Below, in pieces: positions 49,511 through 63,369 of a stretch of 64,000 nt of DNA. Each line of letters begins with the position of its first letter. Positions within the stretch are counted from its first letter, which is position 1. The notes beneath the pieces were generated by a model. That model did not search any database, was not told where the DNA came from, and worked only from the letters and a program-made list of their open reading frames with translations. The position numbers and the translations under genes were made by a program. This DNA comes from Diorhabda sublineata (lineage: Eukaryota > Arthropoda > Insecta > Coleoptera > Chrysomelidae). The stretch lies in the NCBI RefSeq assembly GCF_026230105.1, contig NC_079480.1:14736488-14800487 (forward strand), written 5' to 3'.

Positions 49511-52500
49511 ATTAATATATTTGTGTTAAAACGGCGTTGTTGTATGTTTGGGTGTGAAATAAACGAGGTTTTCATTGTGCAAATTTATTTTATTTATCAC
49601 AATATTATTTACAAGCACTTACACATAAACTATGTTCAATTTATATAAAATAACTTCACAGTAACATATGCCCGTGAGCTGGAACAAATAATAATAAATA
49701 ACTTAAACAAATAACGTATTAATTTGATGCTAATAAATATCTCATTTACACGAGAAAAATCCATTTTTTTATATACAAAAGTACACTTTCACTCGTTAGA
49801 AAAACCAAATTTTCTTTCCATAAAATTTTGAGAAGAAAATTCGGTTTTAAGTTTGATTTTTTAAATATGTTAAGGTTAAATTTAAAAAGCGAACCATAAT
49901 TGCTACATTAACTGTTCCAACCTTAATTGAATTAAAATAATAAAAAAAATAACACTAATAGTTTTTAAAATAAAATTTTGTATATTTATTATTTTTTAAA
50001 TTTAAAATGATTTAATATAGATACGCTCAATTAGGTTTTTGAATCGAAAGTTTCAATATCATTTTTTCCTTTTCAATACACGTCATTTCCGAAAATATCA
50101 TTTTTATTATAACTAACGGCAACGCAGTGTATTCGCATTCCCAGCTAACTTCACGTATTTTAAGCACAGCGAATATCACAGCGTTGCCAAGTGCTTATAT
50201 CGTTCCGTTCCTAACAATATACAGGATATATACATTCCTATAACAAAATTTCCTCAGCCCACCCATTTTCGAGATATCGCCATTAAAAGGTAGTGTCTAA
50301 AATTGAATCAAAAGTGATAAATTATTTTACCAATCTGTAGATATCGGTATTCAGAATAAATAACTGGAGCGAACGTAAGTACAGTGTTGCCAAACTTAGT
50401 AAAAAATTTATGAATTCCATTTGTAAATATTGTAAAGAAAAATATTTTAATGCTTGACTGATAGAGGGCGATTTTACGCAATTTAGAATATATTTGTTTT
50501 TTGAGCTTGTTAAAGCAAAAAAAAAACAATCCAATGAATTTTTCCCATAGAAAATACTCTTAAATAGTTTTTCTCGCAAAACCGTTTTACAACCATTGTC
50601 TTAAAACTTATAGTAAAATCACACAAGCTGGCAACGCTGGTCTTTTCTTTCCTTGCTTATGGATTGTTGATTGACGTTTAACACGCAAATTTAATCCGAA
50701 TACATACTTATGGTCTGCATAGGAAACAGGGTCTTATGAAGAATTTTCATAAGGATTAAATTTTACATTTGAAACTTTAATCTTTAAAATTTATATTTGA
50801 GCCTAATTAATTTTGATATGTTGACAAGAAATTGTCTATATCGTTTTAATTTTACAAAAAAATGTTTTTGTATGTTAGAAAAACACTTTTTTGTAGGCAA
50901 AAAAAAATAAATTTTACTAAAAACAGTAGTACTAATAATATTTATATCTATATATTTGACAAAATTTATATATGGCCGGCAATTTCTAATATATTGTTTA
51001 TATTTAAATTATTATTAAAACCTTATATGGAAGTTTTCATATATTTTATTCAAAATAAGCTCAATAACAAACATTGTACAGCTAAAACACATTTCCTCTC
51101 ATATATATGCGGATATTTCGAGATGTTGACGTTACTTTTTATTAGCTTTAACCTATAATATTATTGGTTATGTAACTGAAAATGTTTATATGTATATTTG
51201 GATGCCTACACTTTATTATGAATACAATTAATAATGAAGTTCAAAGCATTTTTAAATATTGATGCATTTATTAGACAAGAGACTTATCAAAAAATGATTC
51301 AATCAAAGATTCATACAAGAGAATATCTACTTTAACTAAGAAAGAAGGGTGTAAATTAATCATTGTACTAATCCGTAGATGACAGATATCTGTATTCAAC
51401 ATCAATTTTTTCAGAAGAACGAATATAAAAACAGTGTTGCCAAATTTATTTAAGGAATATCCTTTCAGAAACTAAAAAAAATATCATATCATTTGGATAG
51501 TTACAAGTAGAACGGTTAAGATATTTTAAGAGCATGAACGAAATTTTTTAATAAAAATGAAAATTATGAAAGATTCATTCAATTCAAACTTATTTAACGG
51601 TTTTCTTTTCAGAAGCGATAGAAATCGTCATATCCTTTAGATAGTTACGAGTGGATTGGGTAAAACAAAATATACTAATAAAAAAAACTTTATAGTGTTT
51701 CGTACCTTAAATTATAGAACTGAATAATCAATTTTCATAAAATAATCAATTTTGCCTTATTTTTTCTAGAATAAAAAAATTTGGTTAAAAATTGTTTATA
51801 ATAAAGAAATTATTTTAATTCTGGCAACAGTGCTTATGAAAACTGAGTGTAGTCATTCCACGAATTTAAACAAACTCGATAGCGTGTCGTCCCGAACTAG
51901 AATGAACCAAATATAACCTCGATTCCATTAGCATATTTTCTAAAATTGGAATAATTTAAAAAGAAATTCTTAACTGTACATTGTTTGTTTTTAAAATTTT
52001 TGAAAATGCGTATGGTATATATTTACATGATGATTCTTAAATAGTATCCCGTATTTATTATCGAAAATATTTTTTGTGATATAGTTGCTATTATAATAAA
52101 ATCGATAAAACAAATTTTCTTAAAAATATTTTCGATATTTTGAGATTCTTTAATAATGACTTATTTTGTATTAGTATTATGAGGCAATAAAAACCACTCT
52201 CTAGAACATTTTTATAACAATACATTGAATTTTATCATAAAATAGGTTCAACTTTCCTTTTCACCTTTATTATTATTTCAAAGTCATTTATCAGCGTGCA
52301 TATTCTCTTAAGATCACGTACAGCTGCTATTCCAAATTGTCTTAATGGTAACTAGCTATTAATTTCTATAAAATTAAAAATATATAGCGCAAAAAGTCTG
52401 ATAAACAGAGTTTGTTTTGAATAACAAAAAATAAATAATCTTACCTTTTGTGTAGTAATCATACAGATTCACAATATTCGTAAGGTTATTTTTTCACTAA

Positions 52501-55500
52501 AAACACTTCATACCAAATCCACAAACTCAACAGTGTAAACAAAACAGAGACGTCTTTCAAATTACTTTTAAACTAAATGTGTTATACTAAATGCAAAAAA
52601 ATACAAATATTTCCTAGTTTATTTGGAATACTAATAATTCTCAGTAAAAACATTGAATATCAACAGAATCAACATATCTCAAATTTATGAACCCAAGCAA
52701 AATGGCGGACTGTCAAAATCAGTTATTTGAAAATAATATAACCATGTAATGAGTGAGATTATTATACAGGATAATTTATATTGACATCGAAAGTGAAATC
52801 TTATCCGAATTAGTCGACTTAATATTATTTCGTATATATGTAGTATACCAGTGCCGCCATCTATGCACTAGAAAATCAATGATAGCTTTGTTCGTGGGTT
52901 TGATTCCGAATCAATCTAGTGACCAATCGCATTCAGTTCCTTATTTTTAGTAACATTTTCGTATTCGCGGATCATATTAATTTAGATGATCACTGATTAC
53001 CATCGTGGTAAATAATTATTTGCAATGGGTTCATAATCAATCATGCGCGTTACAGCGATACTAAATTGATTACCAACTGATCAGAATCGATTCTAATTGA
53101 TTATATGTCAGTTGAAGTTGAGTGCTGTTGAGGAGGAGGTTGTTGATTATCGATCTATCCATCGAAATTTTGGTATTAGGAAAGCTAACTCGTGTTATAT
53201 ATAACAGACTTATTTTATTTTAAAATGCTCAGATCCTGATATTTTATACTTTTAAGAATATTCAGTTTTAAGTAAGTGTGTATTAAAGAAGTGAAAAATG
53301 GTGATTTAGTGCATAATCTCTAAATAAGAAAATATCGTGTTTTTCATGATACAGGTCAGGAGTCAGGATTTAGTAAAATTAAACAATTTATATTTTAATA
53401 TGAGGGGATATTTTCGTAGTTCAGTGATTGTCTTGGAATTTCGTATTAAAATATCGATTTCAATATAAATAGACGTTCTAGAAAATGGTTATTTAACAAT
53501 TTACTATATTTTACATTGAAGACAATATTGAAAATCACATAAGCTTTTTTTATTTGGCTTATATATACAAAAGCATAACGATTTTTTTTTTCTCACAATA
53601 TCCACAATTTACGAGTTTTGATACGTTCGATCTTGAAAAATTTCGCAGTAAAATTAGAAAAACAATTATGACGGAATGTCGTAGAAAAATGTTAAGTAGA
53701 TAAGTTACAGTATCGATAATTCAAACAAATTTTCAATTTTCAATAAAAATTGTAGAAAATGAATATTAATAATAATGTTGACATTCGAAAAGATATTACA
53801 CAATCTTTTTTTTTTTAATTTAGTTTTATAATTCATTCTTTACTTTTTATTTGAAACTTCATATATGGAAGTTGTTCCTAATCATGTTTTAACAGAATAA
53901 TAAATAATTACACAAGTGCAAATGAGAATTATAGTAAAAAGAATTTCTGAAACAATTTTTTGATTATTAATAAATATGACAACACCGACCGATGTCACAC
54001 AACTACCAACGTTTTAGAACGTAATTCTATCTGATTCGCGAGCAATAATTTCCGATGTTAATATTGCAAACCTAACCTCACTTATTGCAACAACTTTCAC
54101 ATCAAACAGTTAAAAATATTTTACACTGTTGCCAAGATGTATTTTTTTCAATTCATCCTTTGGGTATTCAGATTTCTTTTAGTGTCACGCAAAAAATGGT
54201 ATTATTAAGAAACATTCGATGACTACAGCAAATTTATATCGAAAGGTTTAAAAAACCGAATTCGCTATTATATACAGGGGTATATTTAGGGTTAATCACA
54301 AAATGGACTTTGAAGAGAACTATTTTTATTTATATCTCTTTTCATATCTCTTAAAATAATCGACATGGCGAGGTTTGTCGTAAGATTGGTACACCCTGTA
54401 TATGGTAAATGTGAAATTTCTTTTATATTTAATTTTTATTTTTGAATCAATTTTCTTTACTATGATCAAAATTAGTTTTCAATATTACACTCAGTTTCAG
54501 TCAAAAAAACGTGCTGTTACAACTACAGGGTGATTCTTCAAAAATTTATTAAATATATTACCATTTCTGGTTATGTTGATTTGGTTATTTTATATAAAAC
54601 GCCCTATATATTATTACGTATTTCACTAAAGCTACTATCGGGGACTTTTTTATCCTACTTTGAATATTTTACGATCTTTTAGATATATTTGTTTGATTCA
54701 ACACTCTGTATTTTTGTAAATAAAAGAATGATCGAAGAATTACCCTGTAATAAAAGGAATGAATCAAAAATTTTAAAGGTTGACACAATTATTGTTTATT
54801 AAAATCACAATTAACGAAAGCATTTTGCTTATAACACATTTCAACCAGTGCAGATACCACTATACATAACATTCAAACATAAAAAGTTACGTAAGAAATT
54901 TCATAACTATTTTTAAAAAAAATTGAACTGGCAACGTTGCCATCATCCGTCACTGATTTAAAACAATGAATCCAGAAACCCCTAAACCCCTCACAATGGA
55001 CTCGTCCGAATGAATTCCCTTTATTATGACGCGATCACGTGCTAATCAAAATACGAAAAATTTTTACGGTAATTGAAAATGATTAATTAATTATATTTAA
55101 ATGAGTTATTTGTATCAGTACTATTATTACTTCATGTCTTACGTCACTGTACATCTTTCCCACAACCAACATGGATAACAACAGGGAGTATTATTTTATT
55201 AGTGAGACGGTTTTTCAAATTTTTTACACTCCGTATATTTTTTTCTAAATACGTTCGTTTAAATTTCACAAACGTGCAAAAAGTTTATTAATAAATTTTA
55301 AAATCGATCTAATGAGCGAGAGAGTAGCTCCATATAGGGCAGGTCCGCATTTAGGATAATTTGCAATGAAATATTTTTTAATAATTGTTTGAGTTGAAAA
55401 TGTGGGGAAAAATTATTTGTTAGAGTTTAATTTACGTAACACGAATTTCATGATTATTTTTTTGATATAGACAGTGATTCGTCAACAAGTAAACACCATT

Positions 55501-55957
55501 TATCTTGATGACATATCCGCATTCAGGCTAATTTGCAGCGAAATATTTTTTTTTTAAAATTTGAGCTTAAGACGTGGGAAAAAATATTTTTTAGAGTTTA
55601 ATGTATACAAGGTGGTCTGTAATTTACGTGACACGATTTCATGATTCCTTTTTTGATATAGATAGTAACTTGCCAACAAGTAAACACCATTCAACTTGAG
55701 GACAGATCCGCATTCAGGCTAATTTGCAACGAAATATTTAAAAAAAATTGAGTTTAAGATGTGGAAAAAATGATTTTTTAGAGTTTAATGTATACAGGGT
55801 GGTCTCTATAACGTGACACGAATTTCATGATTATTTTATTGATATAGACAGTGACTCGCCAACAAGTAAACACGATTATAAAAAATTTCAAAAACCGTTT
55901 CCCATTAACTTTCAAACATCATCAATAATAATAAAATTAGGCTACATAAAAAAAATA
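49511..55957. other. 6.4-kb gene desert with dispersed repeats
   Basis: No convincing coding region. Related blocks at ~50330-50400 and ~51368-51440 share 'tgtagat..c.gtattca' and 'acagtgttgccaaa'. 'acagggtg' ends occur at ~54282-54290, 54400 and 54525. An 'ggcaacgttgcc' palindrome lies at ~54931. ORFs at 50308, 50322, 50862 and 52753 are composition artefacts. Confidence 0.5.
55340..55875. repeat. ~190-bp tandem repeat, three copies
   Basis: Each copy has 'cgcattcaggctaatttgca' or a variant, 'tttagagtttaatgtataca', 'acacgaatttcatgattatt' and 'gccaacaagtaaacac'. It lies just downstream of the BRSK stop codon. Confidence 0.85.
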
Positions 55958-58900
55958 TTACGCAATAGAGCTACCAGACATTGTTGTAATACATTTTTTT
56001 TCGCATGTTTCCGTATTTTCGGAATTCGATCGAACGGCTTTCGGAGTACCGGGATTATTTTGTTCACATGTTTCCGTATTGTTGTTGGTAGAAGCTCGTC
56101 GAGAAACTTCCCTAGCGGCGGTACGGACGTCGAACACGCTGCATTCGCTTTCCAAATCGCTATTTTCTAGTTGTAATACGTTTAACTATAAAAAAACAAC
56201 AACCGCTTGACAATATCACGTTAGAACCTGAAGATGGCGTCAAAAAAATCGTCAAAAACGTTTCCTCGCTTTCTTTCTAGATATACAAATGAATACATCG
56301 TGATAAATGATTGATTTACCTGTCTAGTATTAAGAAATAGTTCACTGGAATCCGATCCGCAACTAGAACTTTCGCTCAACTCGGTCGTAAACTTCCTCTG
56401 GGCTCTCGGACTCGGAGGAGGTCGTCTCGTACACACCTGCGCTTGGATGTGCTCGCAAACCCTCCTAAACCTTCGAATATTACCTAAGAAAAAATATTAT
56501 TATGCTGATGAGTTCGGATACTGTTCAAACCGCTACAAAATCTGCCGGATTAACGTTTTAGAGGACTCACCTGAAAGTAGAGTGAAAGTAATGGCAAAAA
56601 TATGTTCTTTGGTGTTATCTCTTGATTGTTTGATTATCGGCGATATGTCTACTTGAAATCTAACGTGTCTTTGGAACATCGCCGGTCCGGTGGTACCTCG
56701 TTTATATTCTACTCTAAATGACATAGGACTCGACACCGAATGACTCAATTCCGCTATCTAAAAATATATTTATTTGTATGATAATTAGATATCGAGAATA
56801 TCGCGAGAAAAATACGAGAATATGGAGCCGATTCTTGCAAACTTCGTTGATCGAGAGATCAAAATACCATCCACACTCTCATGTTTCTCAGTGGCGATCG
56901 TTTAGAGTAGTTGTGAGTGTTATTTGAGCATTAATATGAAACGAACTAATTGAAAATGACGTTCCTAGGTGTTTTTAAGCGTAAAACTTCCTGAAGGATA
57001 CTGAATTATAATATAAAAGTCTTTATTTCTGCTGTTTCATCGTTATCGAGCTTAAAAATTGTATTGAGACCCTTCATAATGGGTACAGAAAATATTTCTC
57101 GTCGAAATTCTCGTTAAAATTATCGGTCGAGAATATCGCAAGAAAAATACGAGAATGTGGAGCCGATTCTCGCAAACTTCGTTGATCGAGAGATCAAAAT
57201 ACCATCCACACTCTCATGTTTCTCAGTGGCGATCATTTAGAGTAATTGTGAATGTTATTTGAGCATTAATGTAAATTAACGAATTGGAAATGACATTCCT
57301 ACATGTTTTTAAGCATAAAACATCCTGTAGGATAGTAAATTATAATATAAAAGCCTTTATTTCTTCTGTTTCATCGTCATGTAGCTTAGGAATTGTATTG
57401 AGACCCTTCATAGTGTGAACAAAGAACAAAATTCTCGTCGAAATTCTCGTTAAATTTATCGGTCGAGAATATTGCGAGAAAAATACGTGAATGTGGAGCC
57501 GATTCTCGCAAACTTCGCATGTTAAGGGATAAAATAACTTGTAAAAGAAATCTATATTCCAACATTTCTTTATCGAAATTGTACAGGGTGATTTGTTATT
57601 GTCAAACAATCAAATAATCCAAGTTTTGGCCAACGAAATTTGTATAGGGTGATATATTACTGTGAAAGAATAATATAATCAAAGGTTTTTCTAACGATAT
57701 TCCTACAGGGTGATTAGTTAGTCTTAAGAAAAGTTTTGTGCTGCGGTATTTATACAAGGTGATAAATTAATGTATTATGTTTATACGTATTTTTAATATA
57801 ATTTACATGGATAAAATTTTTTTTAAAACCTAGTTGTATCATATTGTAGGACATATACGAACGTTTATCTTACAGGGAGGTGTCGAAAAGTACTTACTGA
57901 CTTTGAAGTGTGGATTTTTCTTTTTATTTGTATAGAATCTTCTTAAAACCCGTTCAAATATTAATTTATTTGCTTCTGGAAACATTAGTACTTTTTATTT
58001 CAGGAATGTTCGATCTCTTTACGGACGTTGATGTTACAGAGAGGCCCCGAAAAGTACTTATTGACTTTGAAATGTGGATTTTTCATTTTTTTTTCAAAAT
58101 ATACTCAAAAACTATTCAAATATTCATTTATTTGCTTCTAGAAATGTTAGTAGTTGTTATATCAGGAATTTTCGATCTCTATACGGACGTTGATGTTACA
58201 GGGAGGCCTCGAAAAGAACTTATTGACTTTGAAATGTGGATTTCATTCTTAATTTTCTCAAAATTTACTTGAAAAGCACTCAAATATTCATTTATTTACT
58301 TTTGGGAATATTAGTCGTTGTTATTTCAAGAATTTTCGATCTCTATATGGACATTGATGTTACAGGGAGGCGTCAAAAAGTAAATATTGACTTTGAATTG
58401 TAGATTTTTCTTTTTATTTTTCAAAAATCTACTTAAAAAGCACTAAAATATTAGTTATTACCTATTGCTTATCGTATGTTAAGAATGTAAACGAGATTCA
58501 ATTTTTTTGTTGTAACTACCAAAATCAGATGAAAAATCAAATTTCCCCAAAAAAATGATGAAATGGAGATCGTATAGTTGAAATTTTCATTGTAAATATC
58601 ACAATTCTAATAGAAGATTCCAATGAAATGTAATTCGCCTTTCCATAAACTAAATTAAAAAATTATAAAAACCAAATAACTCACCGATAAAAAAGCGTGA
58701 ATTAAATCGGCCTTAACGGTAGCTAGCGGTTTCCCCTTAACTAATATCGTGAAAGTTTCGTCCTTTTCGGTCGTCATCAGACTACCGAACCAACTTTTTT
58801 TCGTTAACTCCGGAGACGATTCCGGAGTCAAATGAACCTCCTCGGAAGCGGCTGAAAACGCAAAAAAATCGATACCACGTCTTATAAATCCCATTATTTA

Positions 58901-61900
58901 ACTTACCTTGCAATTTATTTCTCCTATGGAACCTGGGCGATCCCAAGAAGCTATTTTTAATAGTAGTGAGTCTCGATCGCCAATGGTGGGTCGTAGTACT
59001 AGAATGCGGAGACCCCGGAGGTGTCATTGGGGTTAAAATAGAGGGACCTTTAACAAAATCCTTATATGAAACCGAATGACTCGTTTCGGTTGCATACTGA
59101 CCCGTCACCAGGTTAGTCGTATCGCTTTCCGGTGACGTCAGCGACATTCCCGAAATGACCGAAGCCCCTCCGCTGCTATTCGCTCGATGATGGGTCGGAG
59201 TAGCCGGAGGGGGTGTAACCGTCACGTGGGTGTTTGAGGAAACGTGAGTGGAGCTCCGATGGGTGTGATGGGGAGTGGTTGAGCGTTGACTAACCGGCGA
59301 AGACATACCAGCTGGGGAAAAAGTTTTTTTTTTTAAATCTACAAGAGTTTTTGTTGATGTTCAACTTACAATGCGTGTTAGTTGGAGTTATGGTACTATT
59401 GAACATCACGGGACTAGATGCTCCCGGTGATCGCGTCGGGGAATGTATACTAAGACTACTGTGGGTGCTTCCTGTCGAAGGACTTCTCCTAGCGTGATGT
59501 CTTCTGGGAAAAATGACGATCAATTTTGTGGAATTGCATAATTTGTAGTTTTTTTTTTCGTTATAGTCCATTCATCAGGTTAAACCACTTCGTACGCTCA
59601 ATGAATGGACTATAAACCAACCGGTATTCATATTATACAAAATTCCATTTTTAAAAAATATCGCAAAAATAACGAAAATTTTTCGATTCTTTGTTTTTTT
59701 TTTTCAATTTTTCTGTATACATATAGACAAAAAATGAGCCCCATCAGAATTTCTAGTATTTCGATTTTTTCCAATGAAACTTTTATTATCAAAATTATAT
59801 TTTTACACAAAAATTTCAATTTTTTTGAAACAAATTGGAATTTTTGGAAAGAAGAAATACAAAATTTGATCTGAACAAAAAAATAACCTATTCACGCATT
59901 TTGAGACGAATCTATATAATTTTGTACGAGAAAAAAATTAATTATAAAAAAGTGTTTTCTCCCCTTTTTAAAAAAATTGATTTAACCTTATTTTTATTGC
60001 TTTCAGTCAGGTTAAATCACTTCGTACGCTCAATGAATGGACTATAAACAAGCTGGAATTCACATTTTTCACAATTTTACTAAATTAAAATGAATTTTGG
60101 AACTTTTAAAAAATTTCCCAAAAATAACGAAAATTTTTGGATTTTTTGTTTTTTTACATTTTTTCTATATACTTATAAACAAAAAATGGGCCCCATCAGA
60201 ATTTCGTATATTTCGAATTTTTCCAATGATACTTTTATTAAACTTATATTTTTCCATAAAATTTCAGTTTTTCCGAAACAAATTGGAATTTTTCGAAAGA
60301 AGAAATACAAAATTTGATCTGAACAAAAAAAATAACCTTTTTACGTATTTTGAGACGAATCTATATAATTTTGTACGAGAAAAAAATTAATTATAAAAAA
60401 GTGTTTTCTCCCCTTTTTAAAAAAATTGATTTAACCTTATTTTTATTGCTTTCAGTCAGGTTAAATCACTTCGAACGCTCAATGAATGGACTATAAACAA
60501 GCTGGAATTCACATTTTTCACAATTTTACTAAATTAAAATGAATTTTGGAACTTTTAAAAAATTTCCCAAAAATAACGAAAATTTTTGGATTTTTTGTTT
60601 TTTTACATTTTTTCTATATACTTATAAACAAAAAATGGGCCCCATCAGAATTTCGTATATTTCGAATTTTTCCAATGAAACTTTTATCAAACTTATATTT
60701 TTCCATAAAATTTCAGTTTTTCCGAAACAAATTGGAATTTTTCGAAAGAAGAAATACAAAATTTGATCTGAACAAAAAAAATAACCTTTTTACGTATTTT
60801 GAGACGAATCTATATAATTTTGTACGAGAAAAAAATTAATTATAAAAAAGTGTTTTCTCCCCTTTTTAAAAAAATTAATTTAACCTTATTTTTATTGCTT
60901 TCAGTCAGGTTAAATCACTTCGAACGCTCAATGAATGGACTATAAACAAGCTGGAATTCACATTTTTCACAATTTTACTAAATTAAAATGAAATTGGAAA
61001 CTCAATATCTCAAGAATAACGGAAATTTTTGAATTTTTTTTTAATTTTTCTATATACACCTAAACAAATTATGAGCCCCATCAGAGAATCCTATAATTCG
61101 ATTTTTTTTCCAATGAAACTTTTATCATATAATATATTTTTTTCCAAAAAATTTTAATTCAAAAAAACTTTTATTTGTAAAAATTTGAATTAATCTCATT
61201 TTTATTGCTTTTAGTCAAGCTAAATCACTTCGTACGTCAAACTAATGGACTATAAACAAGCTAATATTCACATTTTTTAAAAAATATTCATGAACGAAAT
61301 GAAATTCGAAATTCGAAAAAAAATTGGGGGTTGACAAATTTACTAACTTGTAATGTGTCCGTCTCGGCGTTAACGGCGACCCTTCGCTAATCTGTCCAAA
61401 CTGAAGGGTATTTTGCCCATTAACCCTACACGTATCTATCCTCTTCTTAGGCGGGTCTTGTCCATCTCCAGTTCTCACTCTCAATAACGAATCAGTCTCA
61501 TCTTCGCAAGCGGGTCTCCTCCTCTTTCTCTCCAATAACAAAAAATAAATAACCTTCTCCGTATTATGACTGGGGCTTAACAAATGCTGAATTAATTTCT
61601 CCTTTTCTTTGAAACAGCCTAGGCTGCAGATCGCTTGCAGTACGTCGGGATCGACTGCGTCTATGGACGGTAGAACGTGCGTTTGAACGACTTCCATCAT
61701 CGGCAGCTCTAACTCGAGTTCGCCTTTACCACCGGCCGTCACCCAAGGATGTTTATTGATTTCTGTCAACTTATAATCATTATATTAGAATAACTAGATG
61801 ATGATCATTATTTTCGATTAATTACACATGATTTTACTTACTTACAAAAGTTTTTAAAACATTCTGATAAACTATATTATTTGTTTTGTTCTATGGTGCG

Positions 61901-63205
61901 TTAACAAACAAAGATGACGGTTTTTGACGTGCGAATACGCGACGTTTAATTGTCCCTGTCCGAAACAGGGAAACTCCAGTTGATTCCGCAAACTTCCAAT
62001 GACTGGCCTTGCTATTTATTTATGGTTATGGCAATTGCCAGACGTACCGGAAATATTGAACGTTTAAAATTGAATCATCGGTATACGCGGGATCAAGACA
62101 TCCCCTCCTTTATATTTTCCCTTCATGATTGTCCTCAATAACGTTATTCTTCAACTTTTTCACCAACCAGTCTTGTTCGATTGCTCGGTCGAGGTTGATT
62201 AATGTTACAACTGATCCTATTTTTGACTGCAAATTGTTGTTTTTATTTAATTCCGAGCATTTTCATATTCAATCACCTTTTAAACCTTCTCTGGATAGAT
62301 AATTCAATACCAAAGTTAACCAAATCTGTCCAGCCGTTTTCGAGTTTTCACTTTCGATTTCTATATAGGGGGATTTAACAGAAATTGAGGGGAATGTTGA
62401 GTAAGTTTTCGGATTTATATGGGAGTAAATAGTGGTATTTTTTTTTGAAATTTTCAATTCAACTTACTGTTAATCGTTTTTCTGGGTTGACTTCGATCAT
62501 CCCTCTAAGTAAACTTTGGCAGTTTGGGGGAACGAAATGGGGGATATGGAAAACGCCCCTTTTTACTTTTTCTAAAAGTTGTCGAAGATTATCGTCGTCG
62601 AAGGGTAAAGCTCCAACTAAAAGGGCATATAGGATTACACCGCACGACCATACGTCTGCTTTCCTGCCGTCGTATTTTTCACCCTAACAAAAAAATTAGT
62701 TATGAAACAAAAAATTGTAGTTTATTAATTTCTTGTCGAAAAAACAAAATTACAGCTTATTTATTAATTCAACATGTGCCTAATGAGTTTTATTTCTCTG
62801 AAATGACCCCCCCAAAAATAAAAACTATTTATTTGGAAACGATAAAAGCAGCGTAAGTAATATCGAATTCTTGGAAAATATTTATAACGTGGCAACGTTA
62901 TAAACATGTTATATTACGTGTAACTTATATATGATTCATCAGCCATATTGCATACGAATGGAAATGACAGTTGACGTTATAAATTTCAAAATTTAGTTAC
63001 TTAACTCATATTTCGCATTCGAGAAAACTAATTATCTAAATTAATTAAGTTTACCCTTATAACTTCCGGACATGCGTAATGAGGAGATCCACAACTGGTT
63101 TCTAACATAGATCCCATTGGTTGTAGAGAGGCCATTCCAAAATCGGCTATTTTGATGTTATTTTTTTCGTCCAATAACAGATTTTCTGGCTTAAGATCTC
63201 GATGA
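55958..63205 (-). CDS. BRSK: BRSK/SAD-type Ser/Thr kinase, 3' part (5' end outside window)
   Basis: Nine exons: 63205-63055, 62683-62468, 61769-61348, 59503-59370, 59311-58907, 58851-58685, 56757-56571, 56483-56320, 56185-55958 (~691 residues). The kinase C-lobe begins HRDLKPENLLL, then IADFGMAS, the activation-loop LETSCGSPHYACPEV (LKB1-target Thr preserved) and ADVWSCGVILYALLVGALPF. A UBA-like region follows (LQAICSLGCFKEKEKLIQHL). A Ser/Thr/Pro-rich linker precedes SRLTTIKNSFLGSPRFHRR. The BRSK C-terminal (KA1-like) domain is KSWFGSL, VKADLIHAFLS, FRVEYKRG, VRFQVDI and FTLLSG. SAD kinases control neuronal polarity and presynaptic vesicle organisation; the fly gene is sugar-free frosting. 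Exon 61769-61348 needs a GTTAGT donor to keep frame. The ATP-binding lobe lies beyond 64000. Confidence 0.94.
56790..57540. repeat. ~332-bp tandem repeat in BRSK intron
   Basis: 'atatcgcgagaaaaatacga' recurs at ~56797, ~57129 and (diverged) ~57466. The first two copies share hundreds of bases, including 'gagatcaaaataccatccac' and 'ctctcatgtttctcagtggc'. Confidence 0.9.
57580..57790. repeat. Degenerate ~65-bp 'acagggtgat' repeat
   Basis: Four diverged units, each ending '(t)acaaggtgat' or 'acagggtgatt(t)gtta' and spaced ~60-70 bp, in the same BRSK intron. Confidence 0.65.
57840..58445 (+). repeat. ~163-bp tandem repeat, partly open in frame
   Basis: 'aaaag' after 'acagggagg..tcg' falls at 57886, 58050, 58212 and 58376. 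The middle copies stay open in one frame because one unit is 162 bp, giving a 54-residue repeat (IYLLLE, SGIFDLYTDVDVTGRPRK) in the 57910-58272 ORF. It lies antisense within a BRSK intron and shows no homology to known proteins, so I treat it as non-coding. Confidence 0.85.
59575..61255. repeat. ~449-bp satellite-like repeat in BRSK intron
   Basis: 'caatgaatggactataaac' recurs at ~59599, 60031, 60480 and 60929, with a divergent copy ~61240. The units starting ~60010 and ~60459 are nearly identical over the full 449 bp, implying recent duplication. The outer copies are shorter and diverged. Confidence 0.92.
61940..62210 (-). pseudogene. Helitron helicase C-terminal remnant in BRSK intron
   Basis: On minus, successive pieces read NINQPRPSNRTRLVGEKVEE, then FKRSIFPVRLAIAITINK, QGQSLEVCGINW and FPVSDRDN. 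These correspond to the Pif1-type helicase end of Helitron Rep/Hel proteins (N.PrlcNGTRL, f.r.qfPvrlafAmTINKaQGQSL). Stops interrupt it. The flank to ~62370 ('ccgttttcgagttttcactt') may be the same element. Confidence 0.8.
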
Positions 63206-63369
63206 CTGTAAAAAAACCATAAGGTAATTATCTACCAAGATAAGCCCAGTAAGTACCTGGTCTGACTTAGAGCTACCTCTACCAAGGTAACATTATCAAA
63301 TTAGCAAAAATCAATAAAAAAAATATGCAAAATTTTAAGCTTTTTTGTTGCTATTTAGTTGCTGAAACC

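Noticed and set aside
60090..60839. Two pairs of overlapping repeated ORFs of 75 and 97 residues
   Set aside because: They are duplicate translations of the 449-bp intronic repeat, with low-complexity Phe/Lys/Asn content.
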